Of a stretch of 40,793 nucleotides of DNA, positions 1 through 9,937 are shown piece by piece. The translations under genes were made by a program, and so were the position numbers. The stretch comes from Acidobacteriota bacterium. GTDB lineage: Bacteria > Acidobacteriota > Terriglobia > 20CM-2-55-15. Below the pieces are notes generated by a model. The model was not told the DNA's origin and searched no databases. It was given only the letters and a program-made list of their open reading frames with translations. The stretch covers positions 13,612 to 54,404 of the forward strand of contig JAHFTY010000002.1 in the NCBI GenBank assembly GCA_023265365.1, in the 5' to 3' direction. How positions within the stretch are numbered: the stretch's first letter is position 1; every line of letters begins with the position of its first letter.

Positions 1-932
1 CCAAACAACCAGTCACGCCGCACCTTGTCGCCGATCCGCGTCAGCTCGGGTCCCATCGTTCCGCCCCGTCCATTCACAGAGTGGCAACTGACGCACCGTA
101 ACTCGCCGAAAAGCGCGCGTCCGTTGGCCGTGTCGGCTTTCTTCCAGTCGATGGCGGTGCTGTCGAGCGGCATTTGGGCGCGCTGCGAGAGCAGGAATGC
201 TTGCAGGTTGGCGATCTCGCCGGCCGACAGGCGAAAGTTGCCCATTTTCGATTTCGCGAGATAGCTGCTGGGGTCTTTGAGCCAGGCGGCCAGCCATTCG
301 GGCTTGATCTTGAATCCTATGCCGTCGAGGGCAGGGCCTCGAAACGTCAACCCTTCAAAGCCGGGAATTTCGTGGCAACTGAAGCAGCCCAACTCGATAA
401 TCAGCCGGCGCCCTTCCGCCAGGCGCGGCGCATCGGGTGAATCGAGCGCGCGATGACACCTGCCGCAGTTCGCTTCGATGGTTTCCAGCGGCCGCATGGG
501 CCACGGCACGAATGGTTGCGCCTGGTGCGCCGCATTGCGGAAATCGGTTGCCTGTCCCTGTCCGTCGTGGCATGCGGTGCACCCAAAACGGTCCGGCGGA
601 TGCGACTCCATCCACGCCCCCGAGTGCGTCCTGAACGGTTGCGCGGCCTTGGCAAACGCCGGATCGTCAATGCCGAGATGGCAGGTCACGCACCGGTCGA
701 CCCGATCGAGATCGGGCAGCCAGATCTGGCGCAGGGCGGCGGCGGTGGCCGATTGCGCGCCCTGGTAAGGGTTCTTGACCGTCGTCTCGATCTGCCGGAA
801 ATGCGCCTGCGTCGTTCGCCATTCGGCCGTGTCCTCGTGAAACAGCACCCAGGAGAAAATCAGAAGGAAAGCGAGGCACAGGCCCACAAACACAAAATGC
901 AGCCGCGGCGGAGCGGTATTTTTCACTTCCAT
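1..932 (-). CDS. Multiheme c-type cytochrome, C-terminus truncated by window edge
   Basis: Manual reverse-strand translation from ATG at 932 (MEVKNTAPPRLHFVFVGLCLAFLLIFSWVLF...) stays open to base 1. N-terminal TM helix and five CxxCH motifs (CVTCH, CTACH, CGRCH, CFSCH, CVSCH). Not in ORF track. Confidence 0.85.
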   Translation of the reverse strand, partial: MEVKNTAPPRLHFVFVGLCLAFLLIFSWVLFHEDTAEWRTTQAHFRQIETTVKNPYQGAQSATAAALRQIWLPDLDRVDRCVTCHLGIDDPAFAKAAQPFRTHSGAWMESHPPDRFGCTACHDGQGQATDFRNAAHQAQPFVPWPMRPLETIEANCGRCHRALDSPDAPRLAEGRRLIIELGCFSCHEIPGFEGLTFRGPALDGIGFKIKPEWLAAWLKDPSSYLAKSKMGNFRLSAGEIANLQAFLLSQRAQMPLDSTAIDWKKADTANGRALFGELRCVSCHSVNGRGGTMGPELTRIGDKVRRDWLF

Positions 933-1041
933 GGCCACACCCACTTCCGCCAGGGCTGCCAGGACTGCCCGAGATTGACCGCAACAACGGCGGTTGGCGG
1001 TGCCTGACGGCCGCTAATGACGGCGCCACTCGCACGTGGGA

Positions 1042-1290
1042 TCATTCATCGGGGTCGGGGGTGTTTTGCGGCGGTCGCAGGTCTTCGGGGACGTTGCGCA
1101 GGTTCACGCGAATGCGGGTCCAGGTGGATGAGCGGCCGCGCATGGAGTCCACCAGGATAGCGTCCACAGCGAGGAGCTTTGCGGCATCGGGATACCGGCT
1201 CTTCCATCGTTCCAGTCCCTCCAGGGCAGCCTGCTTGTCCGGAGAATTTGGGCATCGACGCCGGCCCCCTGGTGGATATTTGTCATGCCG
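1042..1290 (-). CDS. Small hypothetical protein, start uncertain
   Basis: C-terminal part of the 1042..1551 ORF (...ALEGLERWKSRYPDAAKLLAVDAILVDSMRGRSSTWTRIRVNLRNVPEDLRPPQNTPDPDE) looks protein-like; the upstream part overlaps the plus-strand gene. Start is approximate. Confidence 0.4.
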   Translation of the reverse strand, partial: RHDKYPPGGRRRCPNSPDKQAALEGLERWKSRYPDAAKLLAVDAILVDSMRGRSSTWTRIRVNLRNVPEDLRPPQNTPDPDE

Positions 1291-1342
1291 CAATCCTATA
1301 ACAACCGGCTGGGTTGGGTTATTGTGCGGGTAGCCCAACACC

Positions 1343-1918
1343 ATGAACTCCAAATACCGGCAAACAAAACAATGGGAGGCTGCACCGCTTGCATTCTGGC
1401 TGGCGCCCCTCGTCGCAACTTTTCCGCTCGTCCCGTTGTTTTCCTTGCGAATCTCTCCGCTATTCCTCGGGACGCTGATGGCGGACTCCACCCACCCCAC
1501 CAATGCCGCATGGTTCGGCCCGTGGTTGTCGGCGCTTGCCGTGGTGTTCAACGGAACGATGCTGGGTTATTCGGTGACGCTCGTTGCGGGCTTGCCGGTC
1601 TACCTGCTTCTGCGACGTGCCGGACACCTTTCGGTGAAAGGGAGCGTTGTGATGTTCGTCCTGCTCGGTATCTTCGCGTCACAACTCGTGGGCGCGCTCG
1701 AACATTTCAGCCAGCCCGGTCTCCATGCGTTCGCACATTCCTGGTTTTCTCCGTTTTTCGGCGCCGCATGCGGGCTCGTGGGCGGAGTGTTCTTTGTCGT
1801 GTGCGCGAATCGCAGGTCGGGCGAAGCACACCCCTTCTTTTACCTCCTGCCGGTTTTTGTGCTGAGCTTCAGCGCGATTGTCCAGGTGTGGGAAGCAAGA
1901 ATATGGATAGCCCGCTAG
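1343..1918 (+). CDS. Hypothetical multi-pass membrane protein
   Basis: 191-aa ORF with several hydrophobic segments. Confidence 0.65.
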   Translation: MNSKYRQTKQWEAAPLAFWLAPLVATFPLVPLFSLRISPLFLGTLMADSTHPTNAAWFGPWLSALAVVFNGTMLGYSVTLVAGLPVYLLLRRAGHLSVKGSVVMFVLLGIFASQLVGALEHFSQPGLHAFAHSWFSPFFGAACGLVGGVFFVVCANRRSGEAHPFFYLLPVFVLSFSAIVQVWEARIWIAR

Positions 1919-1945
1919 TCAAAATCTAAAAAAGCCGAAGTCTGC

Positions 1946-4381
1946 TCACTGCATGGGAAGTGCCGCCAGGACGGACAGCGTCCGGGTTCCGAACACGGCA
2001 AAGCTCAGGATGTTTCGATCTGAGGTGAGCTTGAAATAGCCGCCGCTGCTGGGCGGCAACTGCGGAACGATCTCGGCAAGAAGTTGGGAGACTCTCCCGT
2101 TTGGCGGGACGATCGCCTGTCCGGCGCCAACCTTCGCTCCAGCGGTGTTGAAAACGGTCACCGTGACGGCAGCCGGTTCCGTGTTTCGATTGACGATCGC
2201 CACTCCCGTGAAGTACGTGGCGTCCTGCGCCACGTGCGCAAACAACGCCTCGCGAACCGTCTGGCCGATCAACGGCAGCGACGTTTCAAATCGTGCGCCG
2301 GCGGCGTCACCGTAGCGGACGAATCCGGTCATTAGATTCGAACTGCCGATGACCAGATAGCCATCGACCCCGGCCGCCGGTGGCGTGATGCCAAAAACAC
2401 CGGCGCCGCTGAACGTCAGCGACCCGAGCGCCGCGATCGGCCGGGAAATGGATTGGCCAAGACGAATGGCGGAGTTGTCGAACCAGGTGATATTGACGGT
2501 TGTATCGGTTGTTTCAAGATTGATGAGGGTCACCGTCGATTGGTACCCACCGCCTGCCACGTACTGAGGCGCATAGATATTCCTCGCGCCTCCATCCGCG
2601 TAAAGCGCAGGCATCGTCGTTTTGTCGCGCGCCGTTCCGGATTGAGCGATCGGAAACACCGGATCGGCCGACGTGATCCGAAGGTAACCGTCGCGATCGG
2701 CGGAAGACAGGACGACTCGCCCGCTCGGTGGGATGCGCGCGCTTCCCGGAGCCATGGGTTCCTTTCCGGCCGGGTCGAAAAGGCGGAACACGACGTCTGC
2801 GGGCCGGGTGGGATCCGGATTCGCTATCGAGATCGTAGCGCCACGCGCCTCGGGAACAATGAAATCGCGGGAAAGACGATTGGAGAGATTTCCGCCGTCG
2901 AGTGTGTTCAGCGCGGGATCGAAGTGAAGGTAGAAGCCCGAGATCCCGGGTTTCGAGGTGGAAATGCGAACACGGAAATCCGGCTCGATCGTCGGGCCGA
3001 ACCATTCGGAGGCAAGCCGCGCGATCTGCGTTCCAGCCGGAATCGAGACAGGCGACGATTTCATGATGGCGCCCGCGTTGTTGAAAGCCGTCAGACTGGT
3101 CTCGATCGGGCTCGAACTGGAATTCACCAGCGCGATGCCGGTCATGGCGGAACCGCTGTTGAACACCGACGGCAGGTCCATCGAGAGAGGATTGCCGTAG
3201 ACCAAATCCCGGATTCCCGTGATCTTCGCAAACGTCTCTCCGCCGTCCGTGCTTTTGTACATGAAATAGCCCTTGGCGCAGGCCCACACCACGCTGGGAT
3301 TGGAGTCGGAGATGCGGATGTCCACCATCTGGGCGTTCAACGGCAAGTCCGGATCGTTGTAGACCTCGCGCTGGCTGGCGAATCCATCCGAAGTTTTCAG
3401 AATGCCGGTTCTGCCCAGAAAAAGAACGGTGCGGCTGTCGCGAGGGTGCACGCGGATGGGTCCGAACAAGCCGGCATTGAGGGGGACCCAGGTGACGCCG
3501 CCATCGGTTGATTGATGAACGCGCCGGGAATCGCTGTCATCGTGGGCGTAAAGGATGTTTGGATCCTGCTTGAACGAGCCAAACCCATACACGAGCCGGG
3601 CTGCGGGATTGGAGATGCTCCATGTCTGGCCGCCGTCCGTGCTGCGGATGAAACCATAGGCCGCCGGAGCATCGGTTCCGTGAAGTTGCGCGGATGCATA
3701 GATCGTCCTCTGGTTCGCTCCTGCCAACTCCATATCGACAAAAATGTTCGTGCTGATGCCGGGAGGCGTCGGCAGCGCGGACCAGGATTCGGCAGCGTCG
3801 TTGCTGACCCAGATGCCGCCCTCATAGAAGGCGCCCGAATTTCCGAACGTGCTTTTCACACCGCCCAGGCCTGCGTAAACGCGGTTGTGATTCGTCGCGT
3901 CGACTTTGACGAACGTCACATAACTGTTCGTGAAGCCGTTGACCTTCTGAGTCCAGGTCAGGCCGCCGTCCGTACTCTTGTAGACGCCTCCGGAAGAACT
4001 GGGAAAAGCGGCGTTCCCAACCGGTCCCGGTCCATTGACGGTGGCCGCGTACAGGATTTGCGTGTTGGCCGGATCGATCGCGATATCGAAGATCTGCGAA
4101 TAGCCCGTCTTGTTGGGTGTGCATTTGAAACCCAGACGCAGCCGGGACCAGGTGACGCCGCCATCGACGGTCTTGAAGATGCCACTCGTTTCGGTTCCGG
4201 CATAGACGATGTTTTCATTGACGGGATCGATCGCGAGGGAATGAAACATGTGATCCTGAATGTTGCCGGGACCGCCTTTGAGCGCGCCGTTGATTTCGAC
4301 GGAGCAGTCGTCGGCCTGTTGCGGTGTGGCAACCGATGGGATCAGAAGGAGGATGGCGGTCAGGAATCCTTTCGCAACCAC
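1946..4381 (-). CDS. Secreted BNR/Asp-box repeat (sialidase/VPS10-like propeller) protein with C-terminal tandem modules
   Basis: Signal peptide; repeated S/T-x-D-G-G-x-T-W motifs (TVDGGVTWSR, STDGGLTWTQ, STDGGQTWSI, STDGGVTWVP); C-terminal repeats of 'GxAIVN...VTVFNxAGA...IPPNGR...GYxxLTS'. Confidence 0.85.
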   Translation of the reverse strand: MVAKGFLTAILLLIPSVATPQQADDCSVEINGALKGGPGNIQDHMFHSLAIDPVNENIVYAGTETSGIFKTVDGGVTWSRLRLGFKCTPNKTGYSQIFDIAIDPANTQILYAATVNGPGPVGNAAFPSSSGGVYKSTDGGLTWTQKVNGFTNSYVTFVKVDATNHNRVYAGLGGVKSTFGNSGAFYEGGIWVSNDAAESWSALPTPPGISTNIFVDMELAGANQRTIYASAQLHGTDAPAAYGFIRSTDGGQTWSISNPAARLVYGFGSFKQDPNILYAHDDSDSRRVHQSTDGGVTWVPLNAGLFGPIRVHPRDSRTVLFLGRTGILKTSDGFASQREVYNDPDLPLNAQMVDIRISDSNPSVVWACAKGYFMYKSTDGGETFAKITGIRDLVYGNPLSMDLPSVFNSGSAMTGIALVNSSSSPIETSLTAFNNAGAIMKSSPVSIPAGTQIARLASEWFGPTIEPDFRVRISTSKPGISGFYLHFDPALNTLDGGNLSNRLSRDFIVPEARGATISIANPDPTRPADVVFRLFDPAGKEPMAPGSARIPPSGRVVLSSADRDGYLRITSADPVFPIAQSGTARDKTTMPALYADGGARNIYAPQYVAGGGYQSTVTLINLETTDTTVNITWFDNSAIRLGQSISRPIAALGSLTFSGAGVFGITPPAAGVDGYLVIGSSNLMTGFVRYGDAAGARFETSLPLIGQTVREALFAHVAQDATYFTGVAIVNRNTEPAAVTVTVFNTAGAKVGAGQAIVPPNGRVSQLLAEIVPQLPPSSGGYFKLTSDRNILSFAVFGTRTLSVLAALPMQ

Positions 4382-4470
4382 GCGGCGATCATGCCACGCC
4401 GGGTCCGCGGCGGCAAAGGCAATCCCGGATTGTCATGGTAAACTCGTGGAACTTTCCGGAGGGCACAACG

Positions 4471-7400
4471 ATGAATCATCGATGCGTTATCCTTGCCGTC
4501 CTGGCCGCTTCCTGTTTCTGCATTCAGGCGGATCGCGCGTCCGCACAATCCACGGACGCATCCTTTTTCAACACCTACAAGTGGCGCAGCATCGGTCCGG
4601 CGCGCGGCGGCCGGTCCATTGCAGTCGCCGGCGTGAAAGGACGCCGGAATGAGGCGTACTTCGGCGCGACCGGAGGCGGGTTGTGGAAGACGACCGACAG
4701 CGGCATGAACTGGACGCCGGTGACGGATGGCCAGATCCACAGCTCGTCCGTGGGCGCCGTGGCCGTCTCGGAATCGAACCCGGACGTGGTGTACATCGGC
4801 ACGGGTGAGTCTTGTATCCGCGGCAACATCATGCCGGGCGACGGCGTGTACAAATCAACGGATGCCGGCAAGACGTGGACGCACATTGGGTTCGAGGGGT
4901 CCGACGCCATCTCGAAGATCCGGATTCATCCCACCAACCCCGATATCGTTTTCGTCGCAGACTTCGGCCGGTACGGCGTTCCAGGCGACGAGCGCGGCGT
5001 TTTCAAAAGTACAGACGGCGGCAGAACCTGGAAGAAAGTCCTGTTTCGCGACAACCGGACGGGCGCCGTCGATATCACCATCGATCGGAAGAATCCGCGT
5101 GTCATGTTCGCCGCCATGTGGGAGGCGTACCGCGTCGAATACCAGATGTCCAGCGGCGGGCCGGGCAGCGGCCTGTTCAAATCGACGGACGGAGGCGACA
5201 CGTGGACCGAGATCACACGCAATTCCGGCCTGCCGCAGGGCGTTGTGGGCCGGATCGGAGTGGCCGTGTCCGGCGCGGATTCGAATCGGGTGTATGCGCT
5301 GGTCGAGAACGACAAGGGCGGTCTGTACGTATCCGATGACGCCGGGACGACATGGAAACTTGTGAACGAAAGCCGGAACGTGCGTCAGCGGGCCTTCTAT
5401 TACACGCACGTCTTTGCAGATCCCAATAACAAGGACGTCGTCTACATGCAGAACACCGCCGTGTTTCGTTCGGCCGACGGCGGCAAAACATTGGTCAACG
5501 CGGGCGGCGGAACACACGGCGACCATCATGACCTGTGGATCGATCCCGATGACTCCGAACACGTCCTCGACGCGAACGACGGTGGAGGCGCCATCTCGTA
5601 CAACATCTCCTCGCGGCAGCGCACCTGGTCCGATCAGGATTTTCCGACGGGCCAGTTCTACCACGTCACCACCACGAAGAACCTGCCGTTCCACGTGTGC
5701 GGCGCCCAGCAGGACAACAGCACCATGTGCGTGCCGAGCGACACCGGCGACGGCGGGAAAGGCGCCGTCGGCGGCGGCGGCCGCTTCGTTCCCGTCGCTC
5801 CCTATCAGGTCGGCGGCGGCGAGCCCGGATACATTGCCGCCGATCCCAGGGACCCGGACATCTTTTACGCCGGCGCCAACAACGGCACGTTCCTGACGAG
5901 GCTGAACCGGAGAACGAGCGAGTTGAAGGAAGTCGGCGCCTACCCCCGGTTCTTTTCCGGTGAGACCGCGCTCGAGGTGAAGGAAAGGTGGCAGTGGACG
6001 TATCCGATTATTTTTTCGTACGTCGATCCCAACGTGCTCTACACATCGTCGCAACGGATCTGGAAATCGACGGACGAAGGGCAGACCTGGCAGGCGATCA
6101 GCGGAGATCTCAGCAGGCACGATCCCAAAACAATGCAGGAGTCTGGAGGTCCCATTACGCACGACATGAACAGTCCGGAAATCTACGGCACCGTGTTTTC
6201 CATCGGGCCGGGTAAGACGGACGTCAACCTGATCTGGGCTGGATCCGATGACGGCATCGTTCAGGTCACGCGCGACGGCGGCAAGTCGTGGACAAACGTC
6301 ACGCCGCAGGGAATGCCCGAGTTCGGCCGCGTCAGCCAGATCGACGCGTCGGCGTTTGACGCGGGATCGGCCTACATCGCCGTCAAGAAGATGCTGCTTG
6401 GCGACAAATCGCCGTACATCTTCCGGACACGCGACTTCGGCAAAACGTGGACGAAGATCGTCAACGGAATCGACCCGAACGATTTTACGCATGTGGTGAG
6501 GGAAGACCGGAACCGCAGAGGACTGCTGTACGCGGGGACGGAGCACGGCGTCTACATTTCTTACGACGACGGCGACCGCTGGCAGTCGCTCCGGTTGAAT
6601 CTGCCGGACGCCCAGGTGTCCGACATCTGGGTCGAAGCGAACCAGTTGGCCATCTCCACCATGGGCCGCGGCTTCTACGTGCTGGACGACGTCGCGGCGC
6701 TCCGGCAGTACACGACCGCCACGACATCGGCCGACGCGCTGCTGCTCAAGCCCGCCACCGCCATCCGCGGCGTGTCCACGGCGAGCGTTGGATACTGGCT
6801 CAAGGCACAACCGAAATCGTTGACGCTCGACATCCTCGACAGCCGCGGACAAGTCGTTCGAACCTTCAACGGCGCGCCTCCGGCGCCGCCCCCGGCCGCC
6901 GGATCGGCAGCAACTGTTCCGGAAGAAGGAGGTCCGCCGCGGCCTCCGGCAGGTGTGCCGATGAGTGCCGGTTTGAACCGCTTCACCTGGGATCTGGCAT
7001 CGCAGCCGGTTGTTTCTTTTCCGGGAATGATTCTGTGGGGCGCCACACAGAACGGTCCGGCGGTCGTGCCGGGAACGTATCAGGTTCGTCTCACCGTCGA
7101 TGGAAAGGCGCAAACCCAATCCTTCGACGTGAAGAAACATCCGCAGCGCGACATCACGGATGCCGATCTGCGGATTCAGTTCGATGTCGCCACGCAGATA
7201 CGGGACAAAGTGAATGAAGCAAACAATGCCGTCATTCAGATCCGGCGCATCAAACTGGCGGTGACCGACCGTCTCGGCAAGTCGAACGATGCGGAGATGA
7301 AGAGCGTTGCCGATCGTCTGACCCGCAATCTGAGCGCTGTCGAGGAAGACATTTACCAGGTGCGGAACCAGAGCGGACAGGATCCACTGAACTTTCCGAT

Positions 7401-7608
7401 CAAGACGAACAACCGCCTGGCTTCTCTGCTGCGCGTTGCCGGGACCGGAGACGGCAAGCCCACCGGCAACGTGATTCCGATATTTAATGACTTGAAGGCG
7501 GAACTGAAAGCCGAGACGGATCGTCTGCAGCAGGTACTCACGACGGACCTGCCCGCGTTCAACCGCGTGTTGCAGCGTCTGGGTCTCGACGCCGTGAATG
7601 AGAAGTAG
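4471..7608 (+). CDS. Secreted BNR/VPS10-like 'glycosyl hydrolase' repeat protein
   Basis: ATG at 4471 after GGAGGG; signal peptide MNHRCVILAVLAASCFCIQADRASAQ; many Asp-box motifs (TTDSGMNWTPV, STDAGKTWTHI, STDGGRTWKKV, STDGGDTWTEI). Confidence 0.88.
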   Translation: MNHRCVILAVLAASCFCIQADRASAQSTDASFFNTYKWRSIGPARGGRSIAVAGVKGRRNEAYFGATGGGLWKTTDSGMNWTPVTDGQIHSSSVGAVAVSESNPDVVYIGTGESCIRGNIMPGDGVYKSTDAGKTWTHIGFEGSDAISKIRIHPTNPDIVFVADFGRYGVPGDERGVFKSTDGGRTWKKVLFRDNRTGAVDITIDRKNPRVMFAAMWEAYRVEYQMSSGGPGSGLFKSTDGGDTWTEITRNSGLPQGVVGRIGVAVSGADSNRVYALVENDKGGLYVSDDAGTTWKLVNESRNVRQRAFYYTHVFADPNNKDVVYMQNTAVFRSADGGKTLVNAGGGTHGDHHDLWIDPDDSEHVLDANDGGGAISYNISSRQRTWSDQDFPTGQFYHVTTTKNLPFHVCGAQQDNSTMCVPSDTGDGGKGAVGGGGRFVPVAPYQVGGGEPGYIAADPRDPDIFYAGANNGTFLTRLNRRTSELKEVGAYPRFFSGETALEVKERWQWTYPIIFSYVDPNVLYTSSQRIWKSTDEGQTWQAISGDLSRHDPKTMQESGGPITHDMNSPEIYGTVFSIGPGKTDVNLIWAGSDDGIVQVTRDGGKSWTNVTPQGMPEFGRVSQIDASAFDAGSAYIAVKKMLLGDKSPYIFRTRDFGKTWTKIVNGIDPNDFTHVVREDRNRRGLLYAGTEHGVYISYDDGDRWQSLRLNLPDAQVSDIWVEANQLAISTMGRGFYVLDDVAALRQYTTATTSADALLLKPATAIRGVSTASVGYWLKAQPKSLTLDILDSRGQVVRTFNGAPPAPPPAAGSAATVPEEGGPPRPPAGVPMSAGLNRFTWDLASQPVVSFPGMILWGATQNGPAVVPGTYQVRLTVDGKAQTQSFDVKKHPQRDITDADLRIQFDVATQIRDKVNEANNAVIQIRRIKLAVTDRLGKSNDAEMKSVADRLTRNLSAVEEDIYQVRNQSGQDPLNFPIKTNNRLASLLRVAGTGDGKPTGNVIPIFNDLKAELKAETDRLQQVLTTDLPAFNRVLQRLGLDAVNEK

Positions 7609-9906
7609 TCAGAAGCGAATCAGTCTTGTCATCTTGACCACGAACGCGCGGTTGCGCAGCCCGATGCCGTTCGGGCGCGTGTCCCGTTCGTCGGTCCACA
7701 CCACGAAGAACTCGCTTCCGGGCCGGTATTCCCATCGATAACGCAGGTTGCTGCTGAAGGTGCGGTCGCTTGAACTGTACTGCAACAGAGCGCTGGCGAA
7801 CATGCGGGGCGAGAATCCGTAGTCGGCGCGGGACCGGACGATTTTTGTGGTGAATTCGCCATTGGGAAGGACGACGTGGCTGACCGAGAAACTCGGCTCG
7901 ACCGACAGCCGCTTCGTGATCGAGATGCGGCCCTGGCTCAAGCCAAGCGTGGTGATGTCCCCGCTGTAGTACCGGCCGAAATTCAACGACACGTTGCCGG
8001 ACAGGCGGCGCTGCTGGCCGAAGTTATAGGAGACGGTGGCGTCGTTGTAGTTGTATCCGCCAATGGGAATGACCAGTCCGCCGACCCTGAACGGAGTCAG
8101 CAGCCGGTCGAAGTTCCGGTTGGCTTCGAAGTTCAAACGGTCGCTGTTGTTCAACTCGATGTTGAATTTGCCGGTCTGCTGACGGGACTCCATGAAGCCC
8201 GCGCCATTCTGGAGATATTCCAGCTGGCCTTCCCATGAATATTTACGAATGATGCGGCTCGACCGCGGTCTGGGGCTGAATCGCGCAGTGGCGAAGGACC
8301 GCTTGACGTTGTCGCGTCGAACGAATCCGACTTCCGGATTGAAATTGTCGCCGATCTTCAGGAACTCCATGCGTGCGCCGTAGCGGTCGGCCGCGTAGTC
8401 GAGTCTGGCCTGGTAGCTGTCGTCGTCTTTCGTGAACTTGCCGGTTCGGGTCTTGGCGTAATACGCGCTGAGGGAGAGGTTTTGATAGAAGGAGAAGGCG
8501 GCGTCCGCACCGTACCCCCGATTGGTTCCTTTCTGCACGGTCGAGACGGAGCGGTTCGTGAACATCGCGCCGATCGTGCTCCGCCTCAGGATGTCCCGCT
8601 TGATGCGGAAGACCGTGAAGTTGGTGTCAGGCGTGCCTGACACCTTTTCCTTACCGGCCTGGATGTTCATCAGGCCGAGACCATAGCGGCCGGCCTTGCC
8701 GGTCAAACGGCCGCCGGCCCGGATGGGAATCACTCGATTTCCGTTCAAGCCGATGCGTCTGCTGTAAAACAGATAGGGCGTGTCCGCGCCGCCCCCGTCG
8801 CCTCCGCCGAAGCCTCCGGCGCCGCCGCTGCTTCCTCCGCGAGCGAAGTCGAACACGCCGCGCCCCTCGAGGAAGAAATCGCGCTTTTCGGGAAAGAGCA
8901 GATTGAAGCGTGTGAGATTGATCTGCTGTTCGTCGATCTCGACCTGGGCGAAGTCCGTGTTGACGGTGAAGTCCGCAGTGAGATTTGCCGTGACGCCGTA
9001 CTTCACATCGATACCGCCGTCAGGCGAGAACTCATTGGAGATCGGCGCCGTTCGCAGGCGGTCCGTGGTGATTTGTGAAACGCCGTAGGGCTTCAACTCG
9101 ACGTTTCGGCTCGCCGGCGGAAGGTCCAGGCCCACCAGCGTGCCGCCCGCCGAAATGCGATTGAATGCCTGCGGTCCCGCAAGGTTTCTCGGAACCGGTG
9201 TGAGGTACGTCCATTCGTTTTTGTGGCGGATCGAACGCCGAAGCTGGATACCCCAAACCTGGTTCAGGCCGGACCGGTATCGCAGCGTTTTGAACGGGAT
9301 CGCCATTTCGACAGTCCAGCCGCCTTCAAACCGTCCGGTGTGCGAACTCCACACCGGATTCCAGTCGGTGTTGGAGCCGCCTTCATCGACCACCGAATAG
9401 TCGGCAAGCGCGCCGAGAGGATTCGTATAAAACAGAAAGCCGCTGCGCCGGTCATAGAAGGTGTCGAACATGACGCCGAAGTGGTCGTTCTGCCGGAGCT
9501 GGTTCGTGTCCCGCCGGAGTTCGTTGGAGATCCATTTTTCCGGAGGCGTCGAGTCCCAGCACCGAGCCGACACATAGATATTGTCCTGGTCGTACGTGAT
9601 CCAGACGTCCGTTCGCTCCGAGGATTCTGCGCCATAGTTCGGCGCGACCTGCAGCAATCCGCCGAAGGGTTTTGTGGCCGAATAGACCTCGTCGTCCAGC
9701 CGTCCATCCAGCTTCAACGGCTTGTCCAGTTTGATTGCTCGGATGGTTGCCCGGTTGCGGGCGTCGCGAGTGATGGTTTCGGGTGAAACCGGCGCCGGAG
9801 AACCGTCGATGATCTTCTCCTGAGCGAAGCCGGGCACGATCAGGACCGTCGATAAAAGAACCGCCGCAGAAACCCTTTCGAACATGGCGGGTATTCTAGC
9901 AGGCAA
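7609..9906 (-). CDS. DUF5916 domain protein with N-terminal CBM9-like domain (outer-membrane beta-barrel-like)
   Basis: 765 aa; 'LDGRLDDEVYSATKPFGGLLQVAPNYGAESSERTDVWITYDQDNIYVSARCWD' is typical of the CBM9/DUF5916 arrangement; beta-rich C-terminus ending in a hydrophobic/aromatic residue. Confidence 0.8.
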   Translation of the reverse strand: MPARIPAMFERVSAAVLLSTVLIVPGFAQEKIIDGSPAPVSPETITRDARNRATIRAIKLDKPLKLDGRLDDEVYSATKPFGGLLQVAPNYGAESSERTDVWITYDQDNIYVSARCWDSTPPEKWISNELRRDTNQLRQNDHFGVMFDTFYDRRSGFLFYTNPLGALADYSVVDEGGSNTDWNPVWSSHTGRFEGGWTVEMAIPFKTLRYRSGLNQVWGIQLRRSIRHKNEWTYLTPVPRNLAGPQAFNRISAGGTLVGLDLPPASRNVELKPYGVSQITTDRLRTAPISNEFSPDGGIDVKYGVTANLTADFTVNTDFAQVEIDEQQINLTRFNLLFPEKRDFFLEGRGVFDFARGGSSGGAGGFGGGDGGGADTPYLFYSRRIGLNGNRVIPIRAGGRLTGKAGRYGLGLMNIQAGKEKVSGTPDTNFTVFRIKRDILRRSTIGAMFTNRSVSTVQKGTNRGYGADAAFSFYQNLSLSAYYAKTRTGKFTKDDDSYQARLDYAADRYGARMEFLKIGDNFNPEVGFVRRDNVKRSFATARFSPRPRSSRIIRKYSWEGQLEYLQNGAGFMESRQQTGKFNIELNNSDRLNFEANRNFDRLLTPFRVGGLVIPIGGYNYNDATVSYNFGQQRRLSGNVSLNFGRYYSGDITTLGLSQGRISITKRLSVEPSFSVSHVVLPNGEFTTKIVRSRADYGFSPRMFASALLQYSSSDRTFSSNLRYRWEYRPGSEFFVVWTDERDTRPNGIGLRNRAFVVKMTRLIRF

Positions 9907-9937
9907 GGTAAAGGAGAACTCCCGGATGTCTCTGCGT

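Noticed and set aside
4855-7140. 761-aa minus-strand ORF
   Set aside because: Antisense shadow of the BNR protein; high-GC long open antisense frame with no recognisable domain.
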